From Pseudomonas viridiflava (GTDB lineage: Bacteria; Pseudomonadota; Gammaproteobacteria; Pseudomonadales; Pseudomonadaceae), in assembly GCF_900590755.1 (NCBI RefSeq), contig NZ_UUOC01000004.1:372001-436000 (forward strand): a stretch of 64,000 bases of DNA, read 5' to 3'. A model generated the notes under the pieces. The model was not told the origin of the DNA, made no database searches, and was given only the letters and a program-made list of their open reading frames with translations. Numbering within the stretch: the stretch's first letter is position 1; every line of letters begins with the position of its first letter. Made by a program: the position numbers and the translations under genes. Shown here in pieces: positions 1 through 8,338 of this stretch.

Positions 1-166
1 CACTAACGCCGTGTATGCCCTGCAAAATATCGGCACCACCACAACCCCTATCAGCCGTCCCCCCACCTGTTCGGCAAACAGCACAGTGACCTTGTATCGC
101 GTAACCGCATCAGCCAAGCAAGGCACATCAGTCACCGTGCTGGAGAGTATCTATGCCAATTGTTAA
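1..166 (+). CDS. pilX: PilX-type minor pilin assembly protein, 3' end only
   Basis: An open frame enters from the left edge (first full codon at base 2), encodes 54 residues ending in ESIYANC and stops with TAA at 164-166. It has no start inside the window. The call rests mainly on position: the frame overlaps the pilY1 start by 14 bases, as pilX does in the Pseudomonas fimU-pilV-pilW-pilX-pilY1-pilE operon. A serine/threonine-rich tail ending in a cysteine fits a minor pilin. PilX is an inner-membrane pseudopilin that helps prime pilus assembly together with PilY1. Too little is present to judge integrity. Confidence 0.7.
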   Translation, partial: TNAVYALQNIGTTTTPISRPPTCSANSTVTLYRVTASAKQGTSVTVLESIYANC

Positions 167-3100
167 AACGCTACGCCGTGGCTTGAAGTACTTCTACGGG
201 GTGTTATTGGCGTTATATGTCATGGCTCCAGCATATGCGTTTGGTCCGTCACAGGTTCCGCTGCTGAGTGCGTCGGTCGTGCCTTCCAATGTCATGTTGC
301 TTATCGATAATTCGGGCAGTATGACGCACATGACCCGACCTACTGATTACAGTGACACCACTGACTATGGCAGGGTTTTCCGATACTTAACATGCAACAG
401 GAATAGCTGCACGCTATCGGGCGAGCTTACATCCGAAAATAACTATTACAGTGATTTCAACTCATCGTCATGCTCTGGGTCTAACTCAGCCTTTTATGAC
501 ATATATGGAACGCTCTTCTGTTTTTCTTTGCCTAACGCCAAATATGGCGGCGATACTTTATACAGTGCCAGGTACATCGGTTATCTGATAGCCAGGGCCA
601 AGAAGGCTGGCCAGACAACCGTCAATTACCGGAACGCATCCCTCATTCCGCAACTGACCCGAATGGAAGTTGCCAAAAGCGTTTCCACGTCATTGGTCGT
701 TGATAATCCCGGGGTGCGTATGGGGTTGGCGACACTGAATACCGGGAATTCCAGTCGCATCAAGTTCGATGTTGCCGATATATCTGCTACGGGAACCAAC
801 TCGCCCGCCGAGAAACTAAAGGCGGCCATCGCCGATTTGTATCCGAGTGGCGGTACTGCTCTGGCTGAAACCTATTATGAGATAACCCGCTACTTCAGGC
901 AGATGTCATCGTATTCGCCGAGCGGCCTGAACTACACCAGCCCTATTCAATACCGTTGCCAAAAAAACTACGGTGTGGTGGTTACAGATGGATTGCCCTC
1001 CAATGATAGGGACTTTCCAAGTACTGATCCGGAGTACGTTACGGACCCCAAGCCTGCGTTGAAATTGCCAAACTGGGACAACAGCACAGGAACAAGTGAT
1101 GGTCCTAATACAGGTACCAATGCTGACGGTGACACCCTCTATCTTGATGACGTTGCCAAGTTTGCTTACGACATTGATATGCGTAAGCCAGGCGCTACGC
1201 CTGCACTCGATCTGGCGAAAAAGAACTGGAATACGGACGGTTTTCTCAAACAGAATATGAGCACGTATACCATTGGTTTTGCTTTGACCAATCAGATGAT
1301 GATCGATGCTGCTGCCTATGGTCATGGGACGTATTTCCAGGCTGACGATATTGATCAGCTATCAACCGCCTTGAAATCGGTCTTGAGTGAAATCAGTTCC
1401 AAGGCAGGTTCGGGTGGTGCGGGCGCGGCTAACTCGTCTACGTTGGTCACGGGTACGATTTTTTACCAAACGCTGTATGACCCTGCCGACTGGCACGGCA
1501 CCATCAAGGCGTTCAACCTTGACTCTACAAGTGGTGCGCTGAATGAGCAAAAATGGTCTACGGACGATACCATCAAAAGTACACACGCAATCGCAACCCC
1601 TTACAAGTCATGGAATACAGATGGTAATGGGGCCGCTATCGACCTTGAATATCTGAGTTTTTCCACTGCTCAGCGCACGGCTCTGGATCAGAGTATTCCT
1701 GGGACGATTCCGGTCACAACGGGGACCAATCTGATCTCCTGGTCTAAAGGCAATGCTATTAACGGGCTTAGAACCCGTAGCAAATACCTGGGTGACATCG
1801 TCAACTCAACACTGGCAACGGCGCTGCGAAAAGATCAGACGAACACAGCATTCGGAACTAGCACAGACTACTCGACATTCCTCGCCAATAAACTTTCTAA
1901 AATGGTTGGCAGCTTGGTGGTAAACGCCAATGACGGGTTTATGCATGTCATTGATGCGGACAGCGGCGCGCAGCGTTTCGCTTACATGCCGTCCACCGTG
2001 CTGCCTTCCCTCTATACGCTGGCAACTACAGATTATGCCGTAAGTAAGCATAGATTTACCGTGGATGGCCCGTTGTCGGTTTTCGATACACAGGCTACTT
2101 CTACCTCATCATGGCGGACGGTTGCATTCGGCGGCACTGGCGCAGGCGGTAAGGCGTATTTTGCCGTGAAGTTGTTTGAAGGCACCGACAGCACTCCTGC
2201 TGTGCTCTGGGAAGTCAAAGCCCCGGATACTCCAAATACCGGTAATCCGTTCAACAACCTTGGTTACGCTTACTCCAAGCCGGAAGTGGCGCGTATGGCC
2301 GATGGCACTGGTATCGTCGTCTTGGGCAACGGTTACGGAAGCAGCACACAGAAGGCTTCTCTGTTCGTGCTCAATGCCAATACCGGGGCGCTGATCAAAG
2401 AGATTCCAGTGCCGCCCATGGCTAACGACGCCGATAATGGCTTGTCGTCGGTCAAGCTCAAGGTCAACTCACAGAACGTGGTTCAGGCGGCGTACGCTGG
2501 CGACCTGAAAGGAAGGTTGTGGAAGTTTGATATGAGCGGTGCTGCTGCAACTGGCTGGGGCGTTGCTTTTGGCGGCAAGCCTCTGTTTTCCGCGCCCTTA
2601 ACCGCGACGACGACTACTGTCGCGGGTACCACAACCACTACGTACAAAGTGCAGCCCATCACCGCGCAGCCGCTGCTGATCGATCACCCGGTCAACGGCA
2701 AGATGGTCTACGTCGGTACTGGCAAGTTCAGTGAGCTGTCCGATAAAACCACCTCTGATCCGCAAGCGTTCTATGCCATCTGGGACAAGGACGGCGGCAT
2801 CGGCGATATCACTCAGGCCAACCTGCAGGCCCAGGCTATTAGCACCACAGTGAAGAGCAACAACAATACGTATTTCACTACCACCAGTAATGACGTGGAC
2901 TGGGCGGTGAAGAGTGGTTGGTACCTGCCATTGTCGACGACCGATCCTTATGTCGGTGAGCGCATCATTTACCCGGCGCAGACCAGCCGCGACCGGATCA
3001 TTTTCACCACTGCGGCGGTGAGCTCTCCTGATCCGTGCGAAAGCGTCGGCATTGGTCGGCTGTTCGAGCTTGATGCCGCCAAGGGTGGGATGCTCACTTA

Positions 3101-3332
3101 TCAGGTGCTCGATACCAATGGCGATGGCGATGTGAGCAGTACCGATACCATTGTTTCTGCATTGGCATTCAACACCGGTATCCCGAACCTTGCCTCCATC
3201 GTGGCGGGGGTTACTCCGACCAACGACAATAAATATGTTCTCGACTCCAGCGGTGCAGGGGTTCTGAAGATTCTTGAGAAAGGCGGCAGTGCCAACGTCT
3301 ACCAACGCATCATGTGGCGACAAATTCAGTAA
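153..3332 (+). CDS. pilY1: PilY1, type IV pilus tip-associated adhesin / assembly factor
   Basis: The 1059-aa protein has a signal peptide (about residues 1-29, cleavage after AYA) and then a von Willebrand A-like region starting with a MIDAS motif, D52-x-S54-x-S56, inside MLLIDNSGSM. The C-terminal half looks like the PilY1 beta-propeller, with repeats such as NANDGFMHVIDADSG and DLKGRLWKFDMSG. A calcium-binding loop of EF-hand type, DTNGDGDVSSTD, starts at residue 987. Family knowledge: PilY1 sits with minor pilins at the pilus tip and links calcium, adhesion and surface sensing. The gene overlaps pilX by 14 bases and is followed 12 bases later by pilE. No pilY2 lies between pilY1 and pilE, unlike P. 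aeruginosa, and the protein is somewhat shorter than the roughly 1160 aa of that species. Confidence 0.93.
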   Translation: MPIVKTLRRGLKYFYGVLLALYVMAPAYAFGPSQVPLLSASVVPSNVMLLIDNSGSMTHMTRPTDYSDTTDYGRVFRYLTCNRNSCTLSGELTSENNYYSDFNSSSCSGSNSAFYDIYGTLFCFSLPNAKYGGDTLYSARYIGYLIARAKKAGQTTVNYRNASLIPQLTRMEVAKSVSTSLVVDNPGVRMGLATLNTGNSSRIKFDVADISATGTNSPAEKLKAAIADLYPSGGTALAETYYEITRYFRQMSSYSPSGLNYTSPIQYRCQKNYGVVVTDGLPSNDRDFPSTDPEYVTDPKPALKLPNWDNSTGTSDGPNTGTNADGDTLYLDDVAKFAYDIDMRKPGATPALDLAKKNWNTDGFLKQNMSTYTIGFALTNQMMIDAAAYGHGTYFQADDIDQLSTALKSVLSEISSKAGSGGAGAANSSTLVTGTIFYQTLYDPADWHGTIKAFNLDSTSGALNEQKWSTDDTIKSTHAIATPYKSWNTDGNGAAIDLEYLSFSTAQRTALDQSIPGTIPVTTGTNLISWSKGNAINGLRTRSKYLGDIVNSTLATALRKDQTNTAFGTSTDYSTFLANKLSKMVGSLVVNANDGFMHVIDADSGAQRFAYMPSTVLPSLYTLATTDYAVSKHRFTVDGPLSVFDTQATSTSSWRTVAFGGTGAGGKAYFAVKLFEGTDSTPAVLWEVKAPDTPNTGNPFNNLGYAYSKPEVARMADGTGIVVLGNGYGSSTQKASLFVLNANTGALIKEIPVPPMANDADNGLSSVKLKVNSQNVVQAAYAGDLKGRLWKFDMSGAAATGWGVAFGGKPLFSAPLTATTTTVAGTTTTTYKVQPITAQPLLIDHPVNGKMVYVGTGKFSELSDKTTSDPQAFYAIWDKDGGIGDITQANLQAQAISTTVKSNNNTYFTTTSNDVDWAVKSGWYLPLSTTDPYVGERIIYPAQTSRDRIIFTTAAVSSPDPCESVGIGRLFELDAAKGGMLTYQVLDTNGDGDVSSTDTIVSALAFNTGIPNLASIVAGVTPTNDNKYVLDSSGAGVLKILEKGGSANVYQRIMWRQIQ

Positions 3333-3344
3333 GGAGTGCGGTCC

Positions 3345-3749
3345 ATGCGTTTGAGATCCAACGGCTTTACCTTGATCGAGCTCATGATTGTGGTGGCAAT
3401 TGTCGGTATTCTGGCGGCCATCGCTTATCCCAATTACACCGAGTACACGAAGCGTAGCCAGCGCTCAGCTATCGCAAGTCTATTGTCGGAACAGACTCAG
3501 GCGCTGGAAAGGTATTACTCTCAACGGGGGCAATATAGCGATGTTGCGGGTTCGCCTCTGACTCTTTCTGCTGGTAATACCTATTACTCGATTGCAGCCG
3601 TCCGTGACACGCAGAGCTATACGTTGACCGCGACGCCGGTTGCCTCAACCATGATGAACGGCGATAAGTGCGGCAACTTCGTGATCACCAACACCGGTAA
3701 AATCAGCAACTCTACGGGGTTGGCTACCAAAGACTGCTGGGGCCGCTGA
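3345..3749 (+). CDS. pilE: PilE-type minor pilin (type IV pilin family)
   Basis: This is a 134-aa prepilin. After a short leader comes the class III cleavage motif [23 protein letters not shown], with Glu at mature position 5 and the N-terminal methylation Phe, followed by one hydrophobic helix. The C-terminal part carries two cysteines (DKCGNF and KDCWGR) that probably close the pilin D-loop. I chose ATG 3345 because the AAGGAG sequence at 3331-3336 lies 8 bases upstream; a GTG at 3336 in the same frame would use part of that ribosome site. It is the last pilus gene of the operon. PilD, encoded at 26.4 kb, should process it. It could be called a generic minor pilin; position after pilY1 supports PilE. 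Confidence 0.9.
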   Translation: MRLRSNGFTLIELMIVVAIVGILAAIAYPNYTEYTKRSQRSAIASLLSEQTQALERYYSQRGQYSDVAGSPLTLSAGNTYYSIAAVRDTQSYTLTATPVASTMMNGDKCGNFVITNTGKISNSTGLATKDCWGR

Positions 3750-3770
3750 GCCCTTTTTCAGAACGAGAGC

Positions 3771-4880
3771 ATGATGTCCAAGCAGGTTGTGATTGTCGGT
3801 GGCGGTGTCATCGGCTTGTTGACGGCGTTCAACCTCGCCTCTGAGGTTGAACATGTGACGCTTCTGGATCGTTCGGGTCTGGGGCTGGAGTCTTCGTGGG
3901 CCGGTGGCGGTATTGTTTCGCCGCTTTACCCGTGGCGTTACAGCTCGGCAGTCACGGCGCTGGCGCATTGGTCGCAGGACTTCTATCCGCAGCTGGCGGA
4001 GCACCTTTTCGCCCGGACCGGCATTGACCCTGAAGTTCACACCACTGGTTTGTACTGGCTGGGTCTGGACGACGAGCGTGAGGCGCTCGAATGGGCTGCG
4101 CGGGAAAACCGGCCGCTGAGTGCTGTGGACATCTCGGCCGTTCATGACGCGGTGCCGGTGCTGGGGGAGGGCTACAGCCGCGCGATTTACATGGCCAATG
4201 TCGCCAACGTGCGCAATCCACGACTGGTTAAATCTCTGAAAGCCGCGTTGATGGCCATGCCCAACGTCACGCTGATCGAGCAGTGCGAAGTGCTGGGCTT
4301 TGTTCGCGATGGCGAGCGGGTGCAGGGCGTATCCACGGCCAACGGCGACATTCTCGCTGATGAAGTTGTGCTGACAGCGGGGGCCTGGAGCGGTGCGCTG
4401 CTCAAGACACTTGGCCTCGAATTGCCGGTGGAACCGGTCAAAGGCCAGATGATTTTGTACAAATGCGCGGCGGATTTTCTGCCGAGTATGGTGCTGGCCA
4501 AAGGTCGTTACGCGATTCCACGGCGGGACGGGCATATTCTGATTGGCAGTACGCTGGAGCATGAAGGGTTCGACAAAACCCCTACGGAGATGGCGCTGGC
4601 AAGTCTGAAGGCTTCGGCTGTCGAGTTGATTCCGGCGTTGGCTGATGCCGAAGTCGTCGGGCACTGGGCGGGCTTGCGTCCGGGTTCGCCGGAAGGCATT
4701 CCGTATATTGGCTCGCTGTCCGGTTTTGACGGCCTTTGGCTCAATTGCGGTCATTACCGCAATGGTCTGGTGCTGGCACCGGCTTCGTGTCAGTTGCTGG
4801 CGGATCTGCTGCTGGGGCGTGAACCGGTGATTGATGCTGCGCCGTATGCGCCGGATGGGCGGGTCAGCGGGATTTTATAG
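3771..4880 (+). CDS. thiO: ThiO-type glycine oxidase (FAD-dependent)
   Basis: The 369-aa protein opens with a Rossmann dinucleotide-binding motif, VVIVGGGVIG (residues 6-15), and has the overall layout of D-amino-acid oxidase family flavoproteins. A C-terminal GLRPGSPEGIPYIG stretch is typical of glycine oxidase. Family knowledge: ThiO oxidises glycine to the imine used for the thiazole ring of thiamine. In Pseudomonas this gene commonly lies between the minor-pilin operon and pilRS, as here. Two consecutive ATG codons (3771, 3774) are possible starts; a GAGAG stretch lies just upstream. The stop codon TAG is also the first three bases of a REP repeat. Confidence 0.88.
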   Translation: MMSKQVVIVGGGVIGLLTAFNLASEVEHVTLLDRSGLGLESSWAGGGIVSPLYPWRYSSAVTALAHWSQDFYPQLAEHLFARTGIDPEVHTTGLYWLGLDDEREALEWAARENRPLSAVDISAVHDAVPVLGEGYSRAIYMANVANVRNPRLVKSLKAALMAMPNVTLIEQCEVLGFVRDGERVQGVSTANGDILADEVVLTAGAWSGALLKTLGLELPVEPVKGQMILYKCAADFLPSMVLAKGRYAIPRRDGHILIGSTLEHEGFDKTPTEMALASLKASAVELIPALADAEVVGHWAGLRPGSPEGIPYIGSLSGFDGLWLNCGHYRNGLVLAPASCQLLADLLLGREPVIDAAPYAPDGRVSGIL

Positions 4881-4947
4881 GAGCTGCCGAAGGCTGCGAA
4901 GGCAATCTACCTGACACATTGCCTTCGCAGCCTTCGGCAGCTCCTAC
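4878..4947. repeat. REP inverted pair, family GTAGGAGCTGCCGAAGG
   Basis: A 28-bp perfect inverted repeat (4878-4905 with 4919-4946) separated by 13 bases. It fills the gap between the convergent thiO and pilR genes and can fold into a strong stem in either transcript, so it may act as a bidirectional barrier. The same arms recur at 11271, 44141 and 50412. Confidence 0.9.
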
Positions 4948-4954
4948 AGATACA

Positions 4955-6286
4955 CTACTCCAACCCCAACTTCTTCAACCGATAACGCATGGACCTGAAT
5001 GACAGGTTCAGGCGTTGGGCAGCAGCGGTGCGGTTCCAGCGGGTTTCTTCCAGGGCCTGGAGGATCAGCTTGCGTTCGATGCTTTCCAGGTAGTCCTCAA
5101 GGTTGTCGATGTCCGCCAGGTTGGCGCTGTCCTGCTCGGCGGGTGCGGCATGGACCAGACGCAGGTCGGTGACGTGGATCTGGTCGTTTTCACACAGCGT
5201 ATAGGCCCGTTCAAGGATGTTCTCCAGCTCGCGCACGTTGCCGGGAAAGCGGTAGCTTTTCAGGGCTTCCAATGCCTGTGGGGCAAGCTGCGCGGGTGGC
5301 TGATCGCCGGTCAGACGTTTGAGAACATGGGCGGCCAGTTGCTCGATGTCCTCGCGGCGCGAGCGCAAGGAGGGGACCAGCAACTCGATGACGTTCAGCC
5401 GGTAATACAGGTCTTGACGGAATCGCCCGGCAGCGACTTCGGTACTCAGGTCCTTGTGGGTCGCGCACAGCACCCGGACATCCACCACCGACTCTTGCTG
5501 ATCGCCAACGCTACGGATGGATTTCTCCTGAATCGCACGCAGCAATTTGACCTGCATGGCCATGGGCAGATCCGCGACTTCATCAAGAAACAGAGTTCCG
5601 CCGTTGGCCGCCTGGAACAGTCCGGGTTTGTCTTCATGGGCGCCGCTGAAACTACCTTTGCGGTGGCCAAAGAATTCGCTTTCCATCAGCTCGGTCGGGA
5701 TCGCACCACAGTTGACCGGCACGAAAGGCCGCTCGGCCCTTGGCCCTTGTTCGTGAATCAATCGGGCAACCAGCTCCTTGCCGCTGCCGGACTCACCGCT
5801 GATATAGATGGGGGCCTGGCTGCGCGCCAGTTTGCCAATCTGCTGGCGAAGGGCGCGGATAGGAGCAGAATCGCCCAGCAGTTGGCGGTCGATGCTGCGC
5901 TCGGGCTGGCTGGGGGTTTGCAGGCGTAGGGCGCTGTTGACCAGCTCCCGCAGGCGGCCCAGGTCCACGGGCTTGGTCAGGAAATCAAATGCACCCGCTT
6001 TGAGCGCGTGAATGGCGGTATCGAGGTTGCCGTGGGCGGTGATCATCGCCACAGGCACCTGGGCATGGCGCTGTTGAATGTGCTGCACCAGTTCCAGGCC
6101 GTTGCCGTCGGGCAGGCGCATGTCGGTCAGGCACAGGTCGAAAGGCTCGCGTGCCAGCCAGTCGTGGGCTTCCTTGACGTTGCGGGCGCTGCGGGTATCG
6201 AGTTTCATCCGGCCCAGCGTGATCTCAAGGAGTTCGCGGATATCGGGCTCGTCATCAACAATCAGGATCTTTGGCCGTTGGCTCAT
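4955..6286 (-). CDS. pilR: PilR, sigma-54-dependent response regulator
   Basis: The 443-aa protein has a receiver domain with acidic DDE near residue 11 and phospho-acceptor D55, an AAA+ sigma-54 activation domain with Walker A GESGSGKE at 164-171 and sigma-54-contacting loop GSFSGA at 211-216, and a C-terminal Fis-type helix-turn-helix (WNRTAAAQRLNLSFRSMRYR). Start ATG 6286 gives MSQRPKIL; a longer frame to 6385 runs into pilS and is unlikely. It lies 2 bases after pilS and is surely co-transcribed. Family knowledge: phosphorylated by PilS, PilR activates the RpoN promoter of pilA, located here at 30.4 kb. The loop differs from the consensus GAFTGA at two positions. Confidence 0.95.
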   Translation of the reverse strand: MSQRPKILIVDDEPDIRELLEITLGRMKLDTRSARNVKEAHDWLAREPFDLCLTDMRLPDGNGLELVQHIQQRHAQVPVAMITAHGNLDTAIHALKAGAFDFLTKPVDLGRLRELVNSALRLQTPSQPERSIDRQLLGDSAPIRALRQQIGKLARSQAPIYISGESGSGKELVARLIHEQGPRAERPFVPVNCGAIPTELMESEFFGHRKGSFSGAHEDKPGLFQAANGGTLFLDEVADLPMAMQVKLLRAIQEKSIRSVGDQQESVVDVRVLCATHKDLSTEVAAGRFRQDLYYRLNVIELLVPSLRSRREDIEQLAAHVLKRLTGDQPPAQLAPQALEALKSYRFPGNVRELENILERAYTLCENDQIHVTDLRLVHAAPAEQDSANLADIDNLEDYLESIERKLILQALEETRWNRTAAAQRLNLSFRSMRYRLKKLGLE

Positions 6287-6288
6287 GG

Positions 6289-7881
6289 TCAACTCAACTT
6301 CAACGGGTGGGCGAAGGTAATACGCAGACAACTGCCGCCACCTTCCCGAAATGTGTAGTCCAGATGCGCCTGATTGCTCTCGCAAAGCTCCCGTGAAAGA
6401 TAAAGGCCCAGGCCAGTGCCTTTACTTTCGGTGGTGAAAAACGGTTCGAACAACTTGGTCATGTGCTCGTTGGCCACGCCAGGCCCATCGTCGAGGACTT
6501 CCAGAATCGGCTGGTCGCTCAACGGGTCCTGAAACAGCCTGAGCCACACCTGTGCGCGCTCGTTCTGCTTACCACTGTAGCGCAAAGCGTTTTGTAACAG
6601 ATTACTCACCACCTGATTGAGCTGTTCGGCATCCATGCGCGTGGTCAGCGATGCAGGGTTAATATCCAGGTGGACACTCTGATCCGGCGAAAGCTGGCTC
6701 CTGGCTTCATTTACGAACGCCTCTAGCCAGGTTTGCAGATCCAGTAACTCGGGCTCTGCGTCTCGCCGCCGGGACAGCTGCAAGACGTTTTCGATGACCC
6801 GGTTCATGCGCCGGGACTGGTCCTGAATGATTTGCCCCAGCCGACGATCTCCACCGTGCAGGTCTTCGGACTCGTAGAGCAACTGCGCTGCGTGGCTGAT
6901 CGCGCCTAGAGGGTTGCGAATCTCGTGGGCAATACTGGCGGTCAGTCGGCCCAGCGCGGCGAGTTTGAGCTGTTGGGCCTGGCGCGATACCAGAGACAGG
7001 TCTTCGAGGAAAATCAACGTCTGACGTTGGTCTCCACGATTGAGGGCAACGAAACCGGGTTGCAGGATCGGGCCACTGACGCTGGTGGTAATACTGTGGG
7101 GGTCCAGCGCCGGATTAACGATCCATTGGCGCAACCGGGTCACGAGCTGCGGCGTATAGCTGTCGATCACCTGACCGGTCAGATGTTCATGGCCCAGCAA
7201 GGTCAGCGCGCTCTGGTTGGCCAGCAGCACGCGCCGCCGGGCGTCGAGCACGATGATGCCGGTGCGCATGCGTTGCAGAATCAGCGCATTGAGTTCTTCA
7301 AGGTTGTCGACGTCTGCGGCCCGTCGCTCGGCCAGGGCTTCGCTGATCAGCAAACGACGGGTTAGGGCCTGGACCATCAAAGCCGCCGCGAAGCATAGCG
7401 CTCCCAGCGAACCTGCCTGTACGTAATGGTTGGCGGCGGAGGGGCTGTTGAAGCTGAGGTAAAAGGTTAGGTAGATAATGCCGATGGCGGATACGGCGGC
7501 GATCAGCAGGCCGATGCGCCCGCGCAATAGCACGTTGCTGATGGCGACCGAGGCGATCAACACGTTGCCGATGCCGCTGGGTGCCCCACCACCGGCATAG
7601 AAAAGTCCGGAAAGCAGCAGCGCGTCGGCCATTGCCAGGGCAAAAAGCTGCCCCTTGCTGCTGGGGCGTTCCAGTAGCACCACGACGAGAATATTGAACA
7701 CCAGATACAGCCAGCACCCGGCGCGAAACAGATCCGTGTTGGCCATTTCCAGCAGCTCGGTATCCAGGCTGCTGGAAACCAACAGCACCAGCATGATGCC
7801 GATGGTCAGCCGATAGAGGTGATAAAGCCGCAGTATTCGCTGAGCCTGAGGACTGCCAAGTGACAGTGCTTCAACGATCAC
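6289..7881 (-). CDS. pilS: PilS, sensor histidine kinase of the pilin regulon
   Basis: The 530-aa protein has about six N-terminal transmembrane helices (residues 25-175), a PAS-like linker (about 195-300), a HisKA dimerisation helix with phospho-acceptor H319 in AHEIRNPLGAISHAAQ, and an HATPase domain with N-box NLLQNALRYS and G-boxes DDGPGV and GTGLGLYLS. Length and histidine position match the PilS family exactly. In P. aeruginosa, PilS senses pilin monomers in the inner membrane and controls PilR. The gene start overlaps the end of the upstream small membrane-protein gene by 11 bases, so the three genes form one operon. Confidence 0.95.
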   Translation of the reverse strand: MIVEALSLGSPQAQRILRLYHLYRLTIGIMLVLLVSSSLDTELLEMANTDLFRAGCWLYLVFNILVVVLLERPSSKGQLFALAMADALLLSGLFYAGGGAPSGIGNVLIASVAISNVLLRGRIGLLIAAVSAIGIIYLTFYLSFNSPSAANHYVQAGSLGALCFAAALMVQALTRRLLISEALAERRAADVDNLEELNALILQRMRTGIIVLDARRRVLLANQSALTLLGHEHLTGQVIDSYTPQLVTRLRQWIVNPALDPHSITTSVSGPILQPGFVALNRGDQRQTLIFLEDLSLVSRQAQQLKLAALGRLTASIAHEIRNPLGAISHAAQLLYESEDLHGGDRRLGQIIQDQSRRMNRVIENVLQLSRRRDAEPELLDLQTWLEAFVNEARSQLSPDQSVHLDINPASLTTRMDAEQLNQVVSNLLQNALRYSGKQNERAQVWLRLFQDPLSDQPILEVLDDGPGVANEHMTKLFEPFFTTESKGTGLGLYLSRELCESNQAHLDYTFREGGGSCLRITFAHPLKLS

Positions 7882-8116
7882 GTGTAGCGGGGCCTTCTAG
7901 CCGATGCGCCTCGCTGCAATACCATTGATTGGCCTGGCTCAGCGCTCGGTCTTGTGGCAAATGCACACCGCATTGAGCGCAGCGGACCATGGGCGCCGCA
8001 GCACTTTCAGGGGCAGAAGCAGTGGGTTTGCGGCGCGGCGCGGGAGGGTTGATCAGACGCTTGATAAACCACACAGCCGCAGCGATCAGCGCGACCCACA
8101 TAATTAAGCGAACCAT
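7871..8116 (-). CDS. PP0621-family small membrane protein
   Basis: An 81-aa protein begins MVRLIMWVALIAAAVWFI, one membrane helix, followed by a proline-rich linker and a C-terminal treble-clef-like segment with CAQCGVHLP and YCSEAHR that may bind one metal ion. I recognise it as the PP0621 family that precedes pilS in Pseudomonas. Its function is unknown. I set the start at ATG 8116 because the upstream extension to 8188 runs into REP sequence. The 11-base overlap with pilS implies translational coupling. Confidence 0.75.
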   Translation of the reverse strand: MVRLIMWVALIAAAVWFIKRLINPPAPRRKPTASAPESAAAPMVRCAQCGVHLPQDRALSQANQWYCSEAHRLEGPATRDR

Positions 8117-8185
8117 GATTTCCAGCTTAGTGATTTGAGATTTTCGCAGTGTAGCGAAGGAGGGGGGTTGTGTCTCTGGGGCTTG

Positions 8186-8281
8186 CATGTGGGACCGGCT
8201 TTAGCCGGGACGGCAGTATTCCAGATTCAGCAGATCCATCGGATGTCATGGCCTCTTCCCGGCTGAAGCCGGTCCCACATG
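8186..8281. repeat. REP inverted pair, family GTGGGACCGGCTTTAGCCGGGAAG
   Basis: Two inverted REP arms about 50 bases apart between the PP0621-family gene and the bamD terminator. One arm reads GGCTGAAGCC instead of GGCTAAAGCC. Short open frames across it on both strands are repeat read-through, not genes. Confidence 0.9.
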
Positions 8282-8298
8282 GTTGCGTTGTACTCGCC

Positions 8299-8325
8299 AA
8301 AAAAAAGGCCCGAAGGCCTTTTTTT
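8299..8325 (-). terminator. Rho-independent terminator of bamD
   Basis: The sequence A8-GGCC-CGAA-GGCC-T7 forms a GC stem with a tetraloop flanked by A and T tracts, 14 bases beyond the bamD stop codon. The symmetry allows function on both strands. Confidence 0.85.
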
Positions 8326-8338
8326 ATACACGCATGGA

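Noticed and set aside
3645..4754. Long minus-strand frame (369 codons) opposite thiO
   Set aside because: It lies antisense to a well-supported flavoenzyme; the high G+C third positions of thiO create it. Composition (many Arg, His, Gln) is not protein-like.
4955..8116. Prophage or genomic island between thiO and bamD
   Set aside because: All genes are the standard pilSR neighbourhood of Pseudomonas.
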